A DNA stretch of 64,000 bases from Micromonospora_J zhanjiangensis. Lineage in GTDB: Bacteria; Actinomycetota; Actinomycetes; Mycobacteriales; Micromonosporaceae. Location of the stretch: positions 1-64,000 of the forward strand of contig NZ_JBHSBN010000021.1 in assembly GCF_042650605.1 (NCBI RefSeq), given 5' to 3'. Numbering within the stretch: position 1 is the stretch's first letter; every line of letters begins with the position of its first letter. The notes beneath the pieces were generated by a model. The model was given only the letters and a program-made list of their open reading frames with translations. It did not search any database and was not told where the DNA came from. Of the stretch, positions 48,783 to 57,275 are shown in pieces. The translations under genes and the position numbers were made by a program.

Positions 48783-51050
48783 TCAGTCCAGCGGGGAGCG
48801 GTCGTCGACGCCGGCCGGCGGGCCGGCGACGCCGGCGGACGTGCCGGCTGGCGCGCCGCCGTACGGGTCGGTCGGGTAGCCGTACGGGTCGGTCGGATAG
48901 CGGCGGTACGGGTCGGTCGGGCTGCCGTACGAGCCCGCCGGCGGGACGGCGTACGGGTTGGTGTCGCCGAACGCGGTCCGGACGTTGGGCGGGGTGAACG
49001 GCAGCACCGGCTTGTCCCGCAGCGCCGTCTGCATCGTCCGGGCCACCGCGACGACGACCTTGGCCTGCACGTCCTTGCCGACCAGGTCGCGCGGGTCGTC
49101 CGGATTGGCGGCGATGGCGGCGGCCGCCACCTGCGGGGTGTAGGCGACCGCGGTCTCCGTCGCGTAGTCCTCGGCGCTGCCGGTCTTGCCGGCCACCGGC
49201 CGGCCTTCCATGATCGCGTGCAGTTGCAGACCGGTCCCCCCGTCGCACCGCTGGTACGCGGACTGGTCGCCCACCGGGCAGCGGGCCGCGTCGGTGGCCG
49301 CCCGGGCCACCTCGGTGCTGAGCGCCCGCCGGCAGTCCGGGTCGGCGGCGGCGATCCGGCGACCCGCCGGGTCGATGATCGAGACCACCGGCCGGGGCGC
49401 GCAGTACATCCCCTCCGCGGCCACCGTCGCGTACGCGTTGGCCAGGTCCAGCGGGGTGGTCGAGGCGACCCCGAAGGTGAACGGACCCCACGCCTTGGCG
49501 CCGGTCCGGGCCATGGTGGCGTCGTTCGCGGCGCGGAACTGGATGCCCAGCCGCTGCGCCATCGCCACCACCTGGTCGGCGCCCACCCGCTCGATGAGGT
49601 GCGCGAAGTACGTGTTCACCGAGCGGCCGAAGGCGCTCCACATGGTGCGGTAGCCATCCATCCACTCCGGGTTGGAGTTGACCGGGCACCAGTAGCCGCC
49701 GCAGCTGGACCGGCCGGTCACCGGGTAGTTCGTCATCAGCCAGGCCGGCGCGTTGAAGCCACTGGCCAGCGGCATCCCCTGCTCCAGCGCGGCCAGCATG
49801 GTGAACAACTTGAACGTCGAGCCGGCCTGGTAGCCCTCGATGTCGCCGCCCCCGGCCACGAGCTGGTTGACGGTGTTCGGGTAGTTCTCCTGCCCGGCCG
49901 GGTTCCCGCCGGCCTGGTAGTGCCGGTTCACGGCCAGGGCCAGCACCCGCCCGGTGCCCGGTTGCACCACCGCGATCGGCAGGGCCCGCGGGTTGTCCTG
50001 GTCGTAGACCCAGTTGGCGTATTTCACGGCGGTGGCCTGGATGTCCGGGTCGATGCTGGCGGTGATCCGGTAGCCGCCCCGGCGCAACGCGGCCAACCGG
50101 TCGGCGGGGGTGGCGCCGAAGGCCGGCTGGGTGCTCCACCACTGCCGGAACCAGTCGCAGAAGAAACCCCAGTCCTCGGGCTTGGCCGAGACGCACTCAC
50201 CGGTGGTGCTGCGCGGCCGCAGCGCCAACCGTTCGCCCCGCGCCCGGGCCGCGTCGGCCGGTGCGAGCACCCCCATCGCGACCATCTGGTCCAGGACGTA
50301 GCCGCGCCGCTGCACCGCGGCCGCGGCGTCGCCGTTGATCGGGTCGTAGTAGTCCGGCGCCCGGACCAGCCCGGCCAGCAGCGCCGCCTCGGCCAGGGTC
50401 AGCTCCGACGCCCTCTTGCCGAAGTAGCGGTAGCTGGCCGCGGCGATGCCGTACGCCCCGGCCCCGAAGTAGGCGATGTTGAGGTAGCGGCCGAGGATCT
50501 CGTCCTTGGACAGCTTCCGTTCCAGTTCCACGGCGTACCGCATCTCCTGGAGCTTGCGGCCCACCGTGGTCTCGGTCGCCGCGGCCCGCTGGGCCTCGGT
50601 CAGGTTCGGGTCCGACTTCCGCACGTTGCGGACGTACTGCATGGTCAACGTCGAGGCGCCCTGCCGGTCGTCACCGCCCAGCCGGTTGGCGACGAACGCC
50701 CGGAGCACCCCCCGCAGGTCGACCCCGTGGTGGGCGTAGAAGCGGGTGTCCTCGGCGGCGACCATGGCCTGCCGCATCACCGGCGCCACCGCCGACAGCG
50801 GGACGTCCGTGCGGTCCTCCTCGTAGAAGGTCGTGATCACGGTACGGCCGTCGGCCGCGTACAGCGTCGAGCGCTGGGCCGGCGGCGGGGTCGGCAGGTC
50901 GCCGGACATCCCCCCGTACGGCGCGGTGAGCGCGTTGAGGCCGAAGCCGTAGAGGGTCATCGCCGGCAGGGCCGCCAGGGCCAGCAGCAGGCCGCCGAGC
51001 ACCCCCGCCAACAACACGGTGAACAGCTTGCCGAGTCGGGAGTGGATCAT
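48783..51050 (-). CDS. Class A penicillin-binding protein (glycosyltransferase/transpeptidase)
   Basis: 755 residues from an ATG at 51050 with GAGGTGAG upstream. One N-terminal membrane helix (FTVLLAGVLGGLLLALAALP). The GT51 domain has AAEDTRFYAHHGVDLRGVLR with the catalytic Glu, GASTLTMQYVRN, and ELERKLSKDEILGRYLNIAYFG. The transpeptidase domain has the nucleophile in AGSTFKLFTML (SxxK), the SVN triad member in GRSVNTYFAHL, and KTG in VAGKTGSAEDY. The C-terminal 60 residues are a Pro/Tyr-rich tail with TDPYGYPTDPYGG repeats. It polymerises and crosslinks peptidoglycan outside the membrane. Confidence 0.94.
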   Translation of the reverse strand: MIHSRLGKLFTVLLAGVLGGLLLALAALPAMTLYGFGLNALTAPYGGMSGDLPTPPPAQRSTLYAADGRTVITTFYEEDRTDVPLSAVAPVMRQAMVAAEDTRFYAHHGVDLRGVLRAFVANRLGGDDRQGASTLTMQYVRNVRKSDPNLTEAQRAAATETTVGRKLQEMRYAVELERKLSKDEILGRYLNIAYFGAGAYGIAAASYRYFGKRASELTLAEAALLAGLVRAPDYYDPINGDAAAAVQRRGYVLDQMVAMGVLAPADAARARGERLALRPRSTTGECVSAKPEDWGFFCDWFRQWWSTQPAFGATPADRLAALRRGGYRITASIDPDIQATAVKYANWVYDQDNPRALPIAVVQPGTGRVLALAVNRHYQAGGNPAGQENYPNTVNQLVAGGGDIEGYQAGSTFKLFTMLAALEQGMPLASGFNAPAWLMTNYPVTGRSSCGGYWCPVNSNPEWMDGYRTMWSAFGRSVNTYFAHLIERVGADQVVAMAQRLGIQFRAANDATMARTGAKAWGPFTFGVASTTPLDLANAYATVAAEGMYCAPRPVVSIIDPAGRRIAAADPDCRRALSTEVARAATDAARCPVGDQSAYQRCDGGTGLQLHAIMEGRPVAGKTGSAEDYATETAVAYTPQVAAAAIAANPDDPRDLVGKDVQAKVVVAVARTMQTALRDKPVLPFTPPNVRTAFGDTNPYAVPPAGSYGSPTDPYRRYPTDPYGYPTDPYGGAPAGTSAGVAGPPAGVDDRSPLD

Positions 51051-51167
51051 CGGGCTCACCTCGCGTGACCGGTCGGCACCTGCGGGAACCCGTCAAGAAT
51101 GACCAGTCTTCGGGTTTTTCACCCTGCTTTCGCCCTATAAGGGACCGATTTCGTGAATTTCCCTCGA

Positions 51168-51184
51168 CGGGCGACAATCGCCCG
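51168..51184 (-). terminator. Short hairpin after the phosphatase gene
   Basis: A 7-bp stem (CGGGCGA/TCGCCCG) with a 3-base loop just downstream of the low-molecular-weight phosphatase stop at 51190 on the minus strand. The adjoining 51060-51167 is AT-richer and likely holds the PBP promoter. Confidence 0.4.
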
Positions 51185-51189
51185 GCCGG

Positions 51190-51804
51190 CTACGGCAGCA
51201 GCGCGGCGGCCAGCGGCTCGACGGTCTCCTCGATCTCGTCCGCCACCCGGCCGAAGCACTGGTCGCCCCGACCCCACGGGTCGTCCAGGTCGTCGGCGGC
51301 CAGCGGCACCGCACCGGCGCGAGCCTGGTCGACCGCCCGGACCAGGGCGGTCCCGCGGGTGTACACCAGGTCCGGAGCAACCCCGGCCGGTGGCAGGCCG
51401 GCCAGGTCGACGGTGGGCAACAACCGGCCGAACTCGCCCAGGACGAACGTCCGGGCGGTCGCGTCGGGACGCAGCGCCGTCACGTACTCCTGCTGGTCGG
51501 CGGTGGCGGTGAGGACCAGGTCCGCCGCGTCGATCTGGTCGGAGCGCAGCTTGCGGGCGGCGAACCCGTCGACGTCCCCGCCCCGGGTGCGGACCTGGCG
51601 GGCCGCCGGCGGGTTCATCTCCTCGCCGGCGTGCCAACCGCCGGTGCCGGCGCTGTGGCTGTGCAGCAGCTCGTCGAGCAGCCCGGGATCGGCGTCCGGC
51701 AGCCGCTCCAGCCGCCGCCGGGCGGCCAGAGTCAGCAGCCGCTCGGCCATCGGCGAACGGCAGATGTTGCCCATGCACACGTGCAGGACCGTGAACGGCG
51801 GCAC
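51190..51804 (-). CDS. Low-molecular-weight protein tyrosine phosphatase
   Basis: 204 residues from a GTG at 51804, directly after the Sua5 stop, with GAGGTG upstream. The P-loop is VCMGNICRSPMAERLL with Cys10 and Arg16 of the Cx5R motif and the following Ser. The general-acid Asp is in LDDPWGRGDQCF. HSAGTGGWHAGEEMNPPA is the expected neighbouring loop. It is longer than the 150-residue enzymes because of an insertion near 25-45 and another in the middle. In actinobacteria such phosphatases often control cell-wall or capsule kinases; the partner is unknown. Confidence 0.9.
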   Translation of the reverse strand: MPPFTVLHVCMGNICRSPMAERLLTLAARRRLERLPDADPGLLDELLHSHSAGTGGWHAGEEMNPPAARQVRTRGGDVDGFAARKLRSDQIDAADLVLTATADQQEYVTALRPDATARTFVLGEFGRLLPTVDLAGLPPAGVAPDLVYTRGTALVRAVDQARAGAVPLAADDLDDPWGRGDQCFGRVADEIEETVEPLAAALLP

Positions 51805-52455
51805 TCAGGACACCTCATCAGGCCGGAGCAGGGCGGGCACCACGTCGCCCAGCTTCTCCAACGGTACGGCCCCGGCCCGCAACATCCGGGGCCGTTCGCC
51901 GGTCAGGTCGACGATCGTGCTCGGCACCGGATCCGGGGCGGGCCCCGCCTCCAGGTAGACCCGGACCGCCGCGCCGAGCTGGTCACGGGCCTGCGCCGCG
52001 GTGGTCGCGGACGGCTGGCCGGTCAGGTTCGCCGACGAGACCGCCATCGGGCCGGTCCGCCGGAGCAGCTCCAGCGCGAGCGGGTGCTGCGGCATCCGGA
52101 CCGCCACCGTGCCGCCGAAGTCGCCGAGGTCGAGCGGCACCGCCGGGTCGTGCCGCAGCACCAGCGTGAGCGCACCGGGCCAGAACGCGTCGGCCAGGTC
52201 CCGGGCGCTGTCCGGCAGGGTCAACGCGAGCCGGCCCAGGGCCGTCCAGGAGTCCACCAGCACCGGCGGCGGCATGTGCCGACCCCGGCCCTTGGCGTCC
52301 AGCAGCCGCTGGGCCGCGCCGGGTGCGAAGGCGTCCGCGCCGAGCCCGTACACGGTGTCGGTGGGCAGGACGACCAGCTCGCCGTCCCGGACCGCCGTCA
52401 CCGCCGCGGCGAGACCGCGCTCCCGGTCATCCGGTCGGCCGCAATCGAAGAACAT
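51805..52455 (-). CDS. L-threonylcarbamoyladenylate synthase (Sua5/YrdC family), copy 1
   Basis: 216 residues from an ATG at 52455 (GTG one codon before is possible). It makes threonylcarbamoyl-AMP, the precursor for t6A in tRNAs reading ANN codons. Motifs: VVLPTDTVYGLGADAF, the substrate-binding AKGRGRHMPPPVLV with Lys and Arg residues, FWPGALTLVL, TVAVRMPQHPLALELL and MAVSSANLTGQPSA. It keeps all expected motifs and is likely the working enzyme. It lies between its paralogue and the phosphatase gene, which starts at the base after its stop. Confidence 0.92.
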   Translation of the reverse strand: MFFDCGRPDDRERGLAAAVTAVRDGELVVLPTDTVYGLGADAFAPGAAQRLLDAKGRGRHMPPPVLVDSWTALGRLALTLPDSARDLADAFWPGALTLVLRHDPAVPLDLGDFGGTVAVRMPQHPLALELLRRTGPMAVSSANLTGQPSATTAAQARDQLGAAVRVYLEAGPAPDPVPSTIVDLTGERPRMLRAGAVPLEKLGDVVPALLRPDEVS

Positions 52456-52486
52456 CACGAGTCAGAAGTCTCTCACCCGCCGGACG

Positions 52487-53122
52487 TCAGGCCCGGACCG
52501 CATCCGGCAGCACCTCACGTACCTGGTCGAAACTGAGCGCGCCCTCCCGCAGCACCTGCGGGGTCGGGCCGGTGACGTCGACGATGGTGCTGGTCAACGA
52601 GCTGCCGCACGGGCCGGCGTCCAGGTAGGCCCGCACGGCGTAGCCGAACTGGTCGCGGGCGGTCTCGGCGTCCCGCGCGGCGGGTTGATTGACCTTGTTC
52701 GCGGAGGAGAGCGCCATCGGACCGGTCTCCCGCAGCACCTCCAGCGCGAGCGGGTGCAGCGGCATCCGGACCAGGATCCGCCCGCCGGTCTCCCCCAGGT
52801 CCCACTGCAGGCTCGGCGAGTGCTCCACCACCACGGTCAACGGGCCCGGCCAGTACGCCTCCACCAGGTCCCGGGCCGACTGCGGCAGGCTGTAGACCAG
52901 GCCGTCCAGGGTGTGCCGGGAGCCGACCAGGACCCCGGGCGCGGTCTGCCCCGCGTCCCGGGCCGCCAGCAGCGCCTTCACCGCGTACGGGGTGAAGGCG
53001 TCGCAACCGATCCCGTAGACGGTGTCGGTGGGCAGGACCACGAGTTCGCCGTTCTTGACCGCTTCCACGGCCGCGGCCACGCCCCGGTCCCGTTCGGCCA
53101 GCGACCGGCAGTCGTAGAGCAT
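52487..53122 (-). CDS. Sua5/YrdC-family protein, copy 2, with altered substrate motif
   Basis: 211 residues from an ATG at 53122 (GTG codons at 53125 and 53143 are possible). Overall close to copy 1: VVLPTDTVYGIGCDAF, YWPGPLTVVV, ILVRMPLHPLALEVL, MALSSANKVNQPAA, TSTIVDVTG. But the Lys/Arg motif that contacts ATP and threonine reads AARDAGQTAPGVLV instead of AKGRGRHMPPPVLV: the Lys becomes Arg and the two Arg become Ala and Gln. The activity may be lost or changed. It starts just after prmC. Confidence 0.88.
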   Translation of the reverse strand: MLYDCRSLAERDRGVAAAVEAVKNGELVVLPTDTVYGIGCDAFTPYAVKALLAARDAGQTAPGVLVGSRHTLDGLVYSLPQSARDLVEAYWPGPLTVVVEHSPSLQWDLGETGGRILVRMPLHPLALEVLRETGPMALSSANKVNQPAARDAETARDQFGYAVRAYLDAGPCGSSLTSTIVDVTGPTPQVLREGALSFDQVREVLPDAVRA

Positions 53123-53147
53123 CACGGTGAGCCAGTCTGCCACGGAC

Positions 53148-54089
53148 TCACGACGGACCGGCCACCCGCCGGGCGGTGACGAACCGGGGCCGGCCGGTCA
53201 GATCCTCGTGACCGACGATCCGATCGAACCGGCCGTCCGCGGCGAGCAGCGCCGGCACCGTCTCCCCCTGCGTGTCGTCGTGTTCCACGCCGAGCATCCC
53301 GCCGGGCCGCAGCAGTCGCGCCGCCCGGTCGACCAGCGGCCGGATCACCGCCAGCCCGTCGGCGCCGCCGAACACCGCCTCGGCCGGGTCGTCCGCCACC
53401 TCCGGACCCACCTCGGTGCCCACCGGGACGTACGGCGGGTTGCAGACCAGCACGTCGACCCGGCCGGACAGCTCGGTCAGCAGGCCGGGGTCGGTGACGT
53501 CCCCCGCGCGTACCTCGATCGGCCGGTCCCCCGCGCCGGCCCGCTCGGCGGCGTTGCGGCGCAGCCAGGCCAACGCCGCCGGGGACCGTTCGACGGCCAG
53601 CACGGTCGCGGTCGGCAGCTCGTCGGCCACCGCGAGCGCGATCGCCCCGGAACCGCTGCACAGATCGACCACCGTCACCCCGGATCCGGACGGGCGGCCA
53701 CCGGCCGCCGGGTCGGGCGTGGCCGCGCGGGCCGCCTCGATCGCCCAGCCGGCGAGCAGCTCGGTCTCCGGCCGGGGCACGAAGACCCCCGGACCGACCG
53801 CCAGTTCCAGCTGCCGGAACGCCGCCGAACCGAGCAGGTGCTGCAGCGGCTCCCGGCGGGCCCGCCGGGCCACCAGCTCCTCGAACCGGTGCAGCTGGGC
53901 CGCCCCGAACCCGTCGACCAGCGCCAGCCGACCACGGGAAACCCCCAGCACGTACGCCGCGAGTTGCTCCGCCTCGGCCCGGGCCGGGCCGATGCCGGCC
54001 GTGGCCAGTCGGGTCGCCGCGCGGGCGACCGCGACCGACGCCCGGAGCCGATCTGGCCCTTCGGTTGGGTGTCGAGGAAAATCTGCCAC
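53148..54089 (-). CDS. prmC: Peptide chain release factor N5-glutamine methyltransferase
   Basis: 313 residues from a GTG at 54089. It methylates the glutamine of the GGQ motif in release factors. SAM motif I is VVDLCSGSGAIALAVA; the substrate motif is VLVCNPPYVPVG; FVPRPETELLAGW is the conserved N-terminal domain junction; RGRLALVDGF and REPLQHLLGSAAF lie in the helical domain. Its usual neighbour prfA is now separated from it by the GGDEF gene. Confidence 0.93.
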   Translation of the reverse strand: MADFPRHPTEGPDRLRASVAVARAATRLATAGIGPARAEAEQLAAYVLGVSRGRLALVDGFGAAQLHRFEELVARRARREPLQHLLGSAAFRQLELAVGPGVFVPRPETELLAGWAIEAARAATPDPAAGGRPSGSGVTVVDLCSGSGAIALAVADELPTATVLAVERSPAALAWLRRNAAERAGAGDRPIEVRAGDVTDPGLLTELSGRVDVLVCNPPYVPVGTEVGPEVADDPAEAVFGGADGLAVIRPLVDRAARLLRPGGMLGVEHDDTQGETVPALLAADGRFDRIVGHEDLTGRPRFVTARRVAGPS

Positions 54090-54170
54090 GCAATAATCAT
54101 GAGGGTCGCCCCCACCCGGCGCGGCCCGGGTGCGTCACCGGCGACAGAACGCCGCGGATGGAGGTAATGG

Positions 54171-55724
54171 GTGAGCTGGCTCGACCGGGTCAGGGACCGG
54201 GCCGATCTCCTCATGCACGCTCGCGACCTCCTGGAGCACAGCCGGTCCGCCGAGGCGTACGCGGTGCTCGAACAGGTCCTCGCGGAGACCGGCGACCCGT
54301 ATTCGCGCGCCGACGCCCTGTTGCAGCGCGTCTCCGCGGTGATCAACCTCGGCCGTACCGCCGAGTACACCGACGCCGTCGAGCGGGCCTTCGACGCGGC
54401 CCGCGACCTGGCCGAGCCGTACCTGCACGGCCACCTGCACGCCCTCGCCGCGTTGGCCGCCCACGACCAGGGCGCGCTGGACCGGTGCGTCAGCCACCTG
54501 GTCCGCTCGGCCCGCGCGCTGAGCGCCGTCGAGGACCCGGACCGGGAGACCGCCTGGGGCTGGCACGACCTGGCGATGGCGTACTCCTACCTCAGCTTCC
54601 ACGGCTACGCGCTGAGCGCGCTGGAGCGGGCCCGGCAGCTCGCCGCCGACGCGGGCATCCCGGAGGAGACGTTCGCCGCTCCCGGGATCCGGCTGCGCAA
54701 CGCGGTGGCGCTCGACCACAACGGTGACAGCGACGGCTGCCTGCGGGTGCTGCGGGACATCGACGGAGACCTCAACCGCTTCCTGCGCGGTGGCGGTATC
54801 ACCCGGCTGCGGCCGAGCGGCCTCACCGCGTACGGCTATGCCCTGGCCCGCCGCGCGGCCCTGGGTGAGACGTCCGACCCGGTGCCCGGCGCCGACCCGC
54901 GGGCCCTGCTCGCCGAGGGCGGCGACAGCGCGCGGGCCCGGGACATGCGCCAGCTCGGCGAGGTCTGCCTGGCCATCGCGGCGAACCGGCCGATCGAGGC
55001 GATCACCCGGCTGGACACCGCCCGGGTCGCCGCCGAGACGCTGGGCGCCGCCGAGGCCGCCCGACTGCGCAGCCTGGCCCTGGCCCGGGCCGGCGACCAC
55101 GCCGCCGCGCACCGGACCGACCGGTACGCCTTCCGGCTCGCCGCGCAGCGCAACGACCGGTTGCGGGACGTCTACGTGGACGGCATCGCCGCCCGGATCG
55201 ACCACGAGGAACTGCGTCGGGAGGCGGCCCGGTTCGAGGGCGAGGCGCTCACCGACCCGCTCACCGGCCTGCCCAACCGGCGCAGCCTGGAGCGGTACAT
55301 CACCATGATGGTCAGCCGGGGTCAGCGGGCCGTGGTCGGCGTCTGCGACCTCGACGGGTTCAAGGCGGTCAACACCACGCACGGGCACCACTCGGGCGAC
55401 CTGGTGCTGCAGCGGGTCGCCGGGGTGATCAACCGGGTGATGCGGCGGGGCGACTTCGTCGCCCGGTACGGCGGGGACGAGTTCGTCGTCGTGCTGCCCG
55501 GCGCCGGAATGCCCGAGGCGGCCGAGGTCACCCGCCGGATCACCCAGGCGGTGCGGGACGAGGACTGGGAGTCGCTGGTGCCCGACACCCCGGTCGGGGT
55601 CAGCGTCGGCTTCGCCGAGGTCACCGGCAGCGGCGCCGCGCTGCGGGACGCCCTGGGCACCGCGTTCGAGATCGCCGACCGGGAGATGCTCCGGGCCAAG
55701 ACCCGTCCCCGCGCGGCCTCCTGA
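54171..55724 (+). CDS. Diguanylate cyclase (GGDEF) with TPR-like sensor region
   Basis: 517 residues from a GTG at 54171 after GGAGGT. Residues 1-350 are all helical with TPR-like pairs (EHSRSAEAYAVLEQVLAET, HLHALAALAAHDQGALDRC, HGYALSALERARQLAADAG) and no membrane helix. The GGDEF domain (about 365-515) starts at LTDPLTGLPNRRSLERYI and contains VGVCDLDGFKAVN and RYGGDEFVVVLP. An inhibitory RxxD site (RRGD) lies five residues before GGDEF, so feedback by c-di-GMP is expected. It should be an active cytoplasmic c-di-GMP synthase. It is inserted on the opposite strand between prfA and prmC and ends two bases from prfA. Confidence 0.93.
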   Translation: MSWLDRVRDRADLLMHARDLLEHSRSAEAYAVLEQVLAETGDPYSRADALLQRVSAVINLGRTAEYTDAVERAFDAARDLAEPYLHGHLHALAALAAHDQGALDRCVSHLVRSARALSAVEDPDRETAWGWHDLAMAYSYLSFHGYALSALERARQLAADAGIPEETFAAPGIRLRNAVALDHNGDSDGCLRVLRDIDGDLNRFLRGGGITRLRPSGLTAYGYALARRAALGETSDPVPGADPRALLAEGGDSARARDMRQLGEVCLAIAANRPIEAITRLDTARVAAETLGAAEAARLRSLALARAGDHAAAHRTDRYAFRLAAQRNDRLRDVYVDGIAARIDHEELRREAARFEGEALTDPLTGLPNRRSLERYITMMVSRGQRAVVGVCDLDGFKAVNTTHGHHSGDLVLQRVAGVINRVMRRGDFVARYGGDEFVVVLPGAGMPEAAEVTRRITQAVRDEDWESLVPDTPVGVSVGFAEVTGSGAALRDALGTAFEIADREMLRAKTRPRAAS

Positions 55725-55725
55725 C

Positions 55726-56814
55726 TCAGCGGCGGGACAGCTCGCTGTCGCCGGCCAGCCGGGCCGCCCGGTCCGCCTCGGCCAGCGCGTCGAGCACCCC
55801 GTCCAGCTCGCCGGCCAGCGCCAGGTCGAGGTTGTACGCGGTGTAGCCGATCCGGTGGTCGGTGATCCGGTTCTGCGGGAAGTTGTAGGTGCGGATCCGT
55901 TCCGAGCGGTCCACCGTCCGGACCTGCGCCTTGCGGGCGTCCGAGGCCGCCGCGTCGGCCTGCTCCTGGGCCGCCGCGAGCAGCCGGGCCCGCAGGATCC
56001 GCATCGCCTGCTCGCGGTTCTGCAGCTGGCTCTTCTCGTTCTGGCAGGAGACCACGATCCCGGTCGGTACGTGGGTGATCCGCACCGCCGAGTCGGTGGT
56101 GTTGACCGACTGGCCACCCGGCCCGGACGAGCGGAAGACGTCGATCCGCAGCTCGTTCGGATCGATGGTGACGTCCACGTCCTCCGCCTCGGGCAGCACG
56201 AGTACGCCGGCGGCGCTGGTGTGGATCCGGCCCTGCGACTCGGTGACCGGCACCCGCTGCACGCGGTGCACGCCGCCCTCCCACTTGAGCCGGGACCAGA
56301 CCCCGTTGCCACCCTCGGGTACGCCCTTGGTCTTCACCGCGAGCGAGACGTCCTTCACCCCGCCCAGGTCCGAGTCCTGCGCGTCGATCACCTCGGTGAC
56401 CCAGCCGCGCCGCTCCGCGTACCGGGTGTACATCCGCAGCAGGTCGGCCGCGAACAGGGCGGACTCCTCCCCACCCTCGCCGGCCTTGATCTCGACGATC
56501 ACGTCCTTGGCGTCGTGCGGGTCGCGCGGGATGAGCAGCTCGGCCAGCCGCTCCTCCAGCTCGGGGAGCCGGCCGGCGATGGTCTCCGCCTCGGCCGCGA
56601 ACGACGCGTCCTCGGCGGCCAGCTCGCGGGCGGCGGCGAGATCCTGTCGTGCCTCGGTCAACTCGCCGGCCGCCTTGTGGATCGGCGCCAACTCGGCGAA
56701 CCGCCGGCCGACCCGCCGGGCCGTGTTCTGGTCGGCGTGGATCGCCGGATCGGCGAGCCGCTTCTCCAGGTCCGCGTACTCGTCCAGCAGCGCCGCCAAC
56801 CGCTCACTACTCAC
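55726..56814 (-). CDS. prfA: Peptide chain release factor 1
   Basis: 362 residues from a GTG at 56814 with AGGGAG upstream. Anticodon-reading domain motif: the region around HRVQRVPVTESQGRIHTS. The catalytic loop is FRSSGPGGQSVNTTDSAV with GGQ. Domain 1 helices (LDEYADLEKRLADPAIHAD) and the IKAGEGGEESALFA motif are typical of class I release factors of RF1 type. It ends translation at UAA and UAG. Confidence 0.96.
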   Translation of the reverse strand: MSSERLAALLDEYADLEKRLADPAIHADQNTARRVGRRFAELAPIHKAAGELTEARQDLAAARELAAEDASFAAEAETIAGRLPELEERLAELLIPRDPHDAKDVIVEIKAGEGGEESALFAADLLRMYTRYAERRGWVTEVIDAQDSDLGGVKDVSLAVKTKGVPEGGNGVWSRLKWEGGVHRVQRVPVTESQGRIHTSAAGVLVLPEAEDVDVTIDPNELRIDVFRSSGPGGQSVNTTDSAVRITHVPTGIVVSCQNEKSQLQNREQAMRILRARLLAAAQEQADAAASDARKAQVRTVDRSERIRTYNFPQNRITDHRIGYTAYNLDLALAGELDGVLDALAEADRAARLAGDSELSRR

Positions 56815-56880
56815 TGCCCACTCCCTCGCCGACCTATGAACGGATTACACCTCGCTCCGGACGGACCGCGACCAGAGTCC

Positions 56881-56954
56881 GGGGTTGGCGGCCGGGTGAC
56901 CCGCGTCGGGATCAAGCCTGACCGCCCAGAGCGGGTCACCCGGCCGCCAACCCC
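56881..56954. repeat. Perfect 24-bp inverted repeat between rpmE and prfA
   Basis: The arms (56881-56904, 56931-56954; left arm GGGGTTGGCGGCCGGGTGAC then CCGC) are exactly complementary, with a 26-base spacer. In RNA either strand would form a very stable hairpin. It lies 67 bases upstream of the prfA start and downstream of the rpmE terminator. Possible roles: second terminator, attenuator of prfA, or a mobile palindromic element. Confidence 0.9.
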
Positions 56955-57009
56955 CACCACGACGAGCCGCGACTGCCACAAAGAACGGGACCGTACGAAG
57001 AACGGCGCC

Positions 57010-57034
57010 CGTGCCCGGTGCTGGACCGGGCACG
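57010..57034 (-). terminator. Hairpin terminator after rpmE
   Basis: A perfect 10-bp stem (CGTGCCCGGT at 57010-57019 with 57025-57034) and a 5-base loop, 16 bases after the rpmE stop on the minus strand. Confidence 0.7.
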
Positions 57035-57050
57035 GACGCCGTCGACGTGG

Positions 57051-57275
57051 CTACTTGGCCTTCTTGGCCTGAACCTTGGCGTACTTCTGCTGGAACTTCG
57101 CGACCCGGCCGGCGGTGTCGAGGACGCGCTGCTTACCGGTGTAGAACGGGTGGCAGGCGCTGCAGGTCTCGACGTGGATCGTGCCGCCCTTGGCGGTGCT
57201 ACGGGTCGTGAACGTGTTGCCGCACGAGCACGTGACCTCGGTGGAGACGTACTCGGGGTGGATGTTGGGCTTCAT
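57051..57275 (-). CDS. rpmE: 50S ribosomal protein L31 (zinc-binding form)
   Basis: 74 residues from an ATG at 57275 with AAAGGACCGAGG upstream. It has the start MKPNIHPEYVSTEVTCSCGN and the second pair TCSACHPFYTGKQRVLDTAGR, giving the four cysteines of the zinc-containing (C+) form, then a basic tail. The C+ form works under zinc-rich conditions; a zinc-free paralogue, if any, is outside the window. Confidence 0.97.
   Translation of the reverse strand: MKPNIHPEYVSTEVTCSCGNTFTTRSTAKGGTIHVETCSACHPFYTGKQRVLDTAGRVAKFQQKYAKVQAKKAK

Noticed and set aside
56881..56954. Insertion-sequence ends
   Set aside because: The 24-bp arms enclose only 26 bases and there is no flanking target duplication, so a transposon remnant is not supported by the sequence alone.
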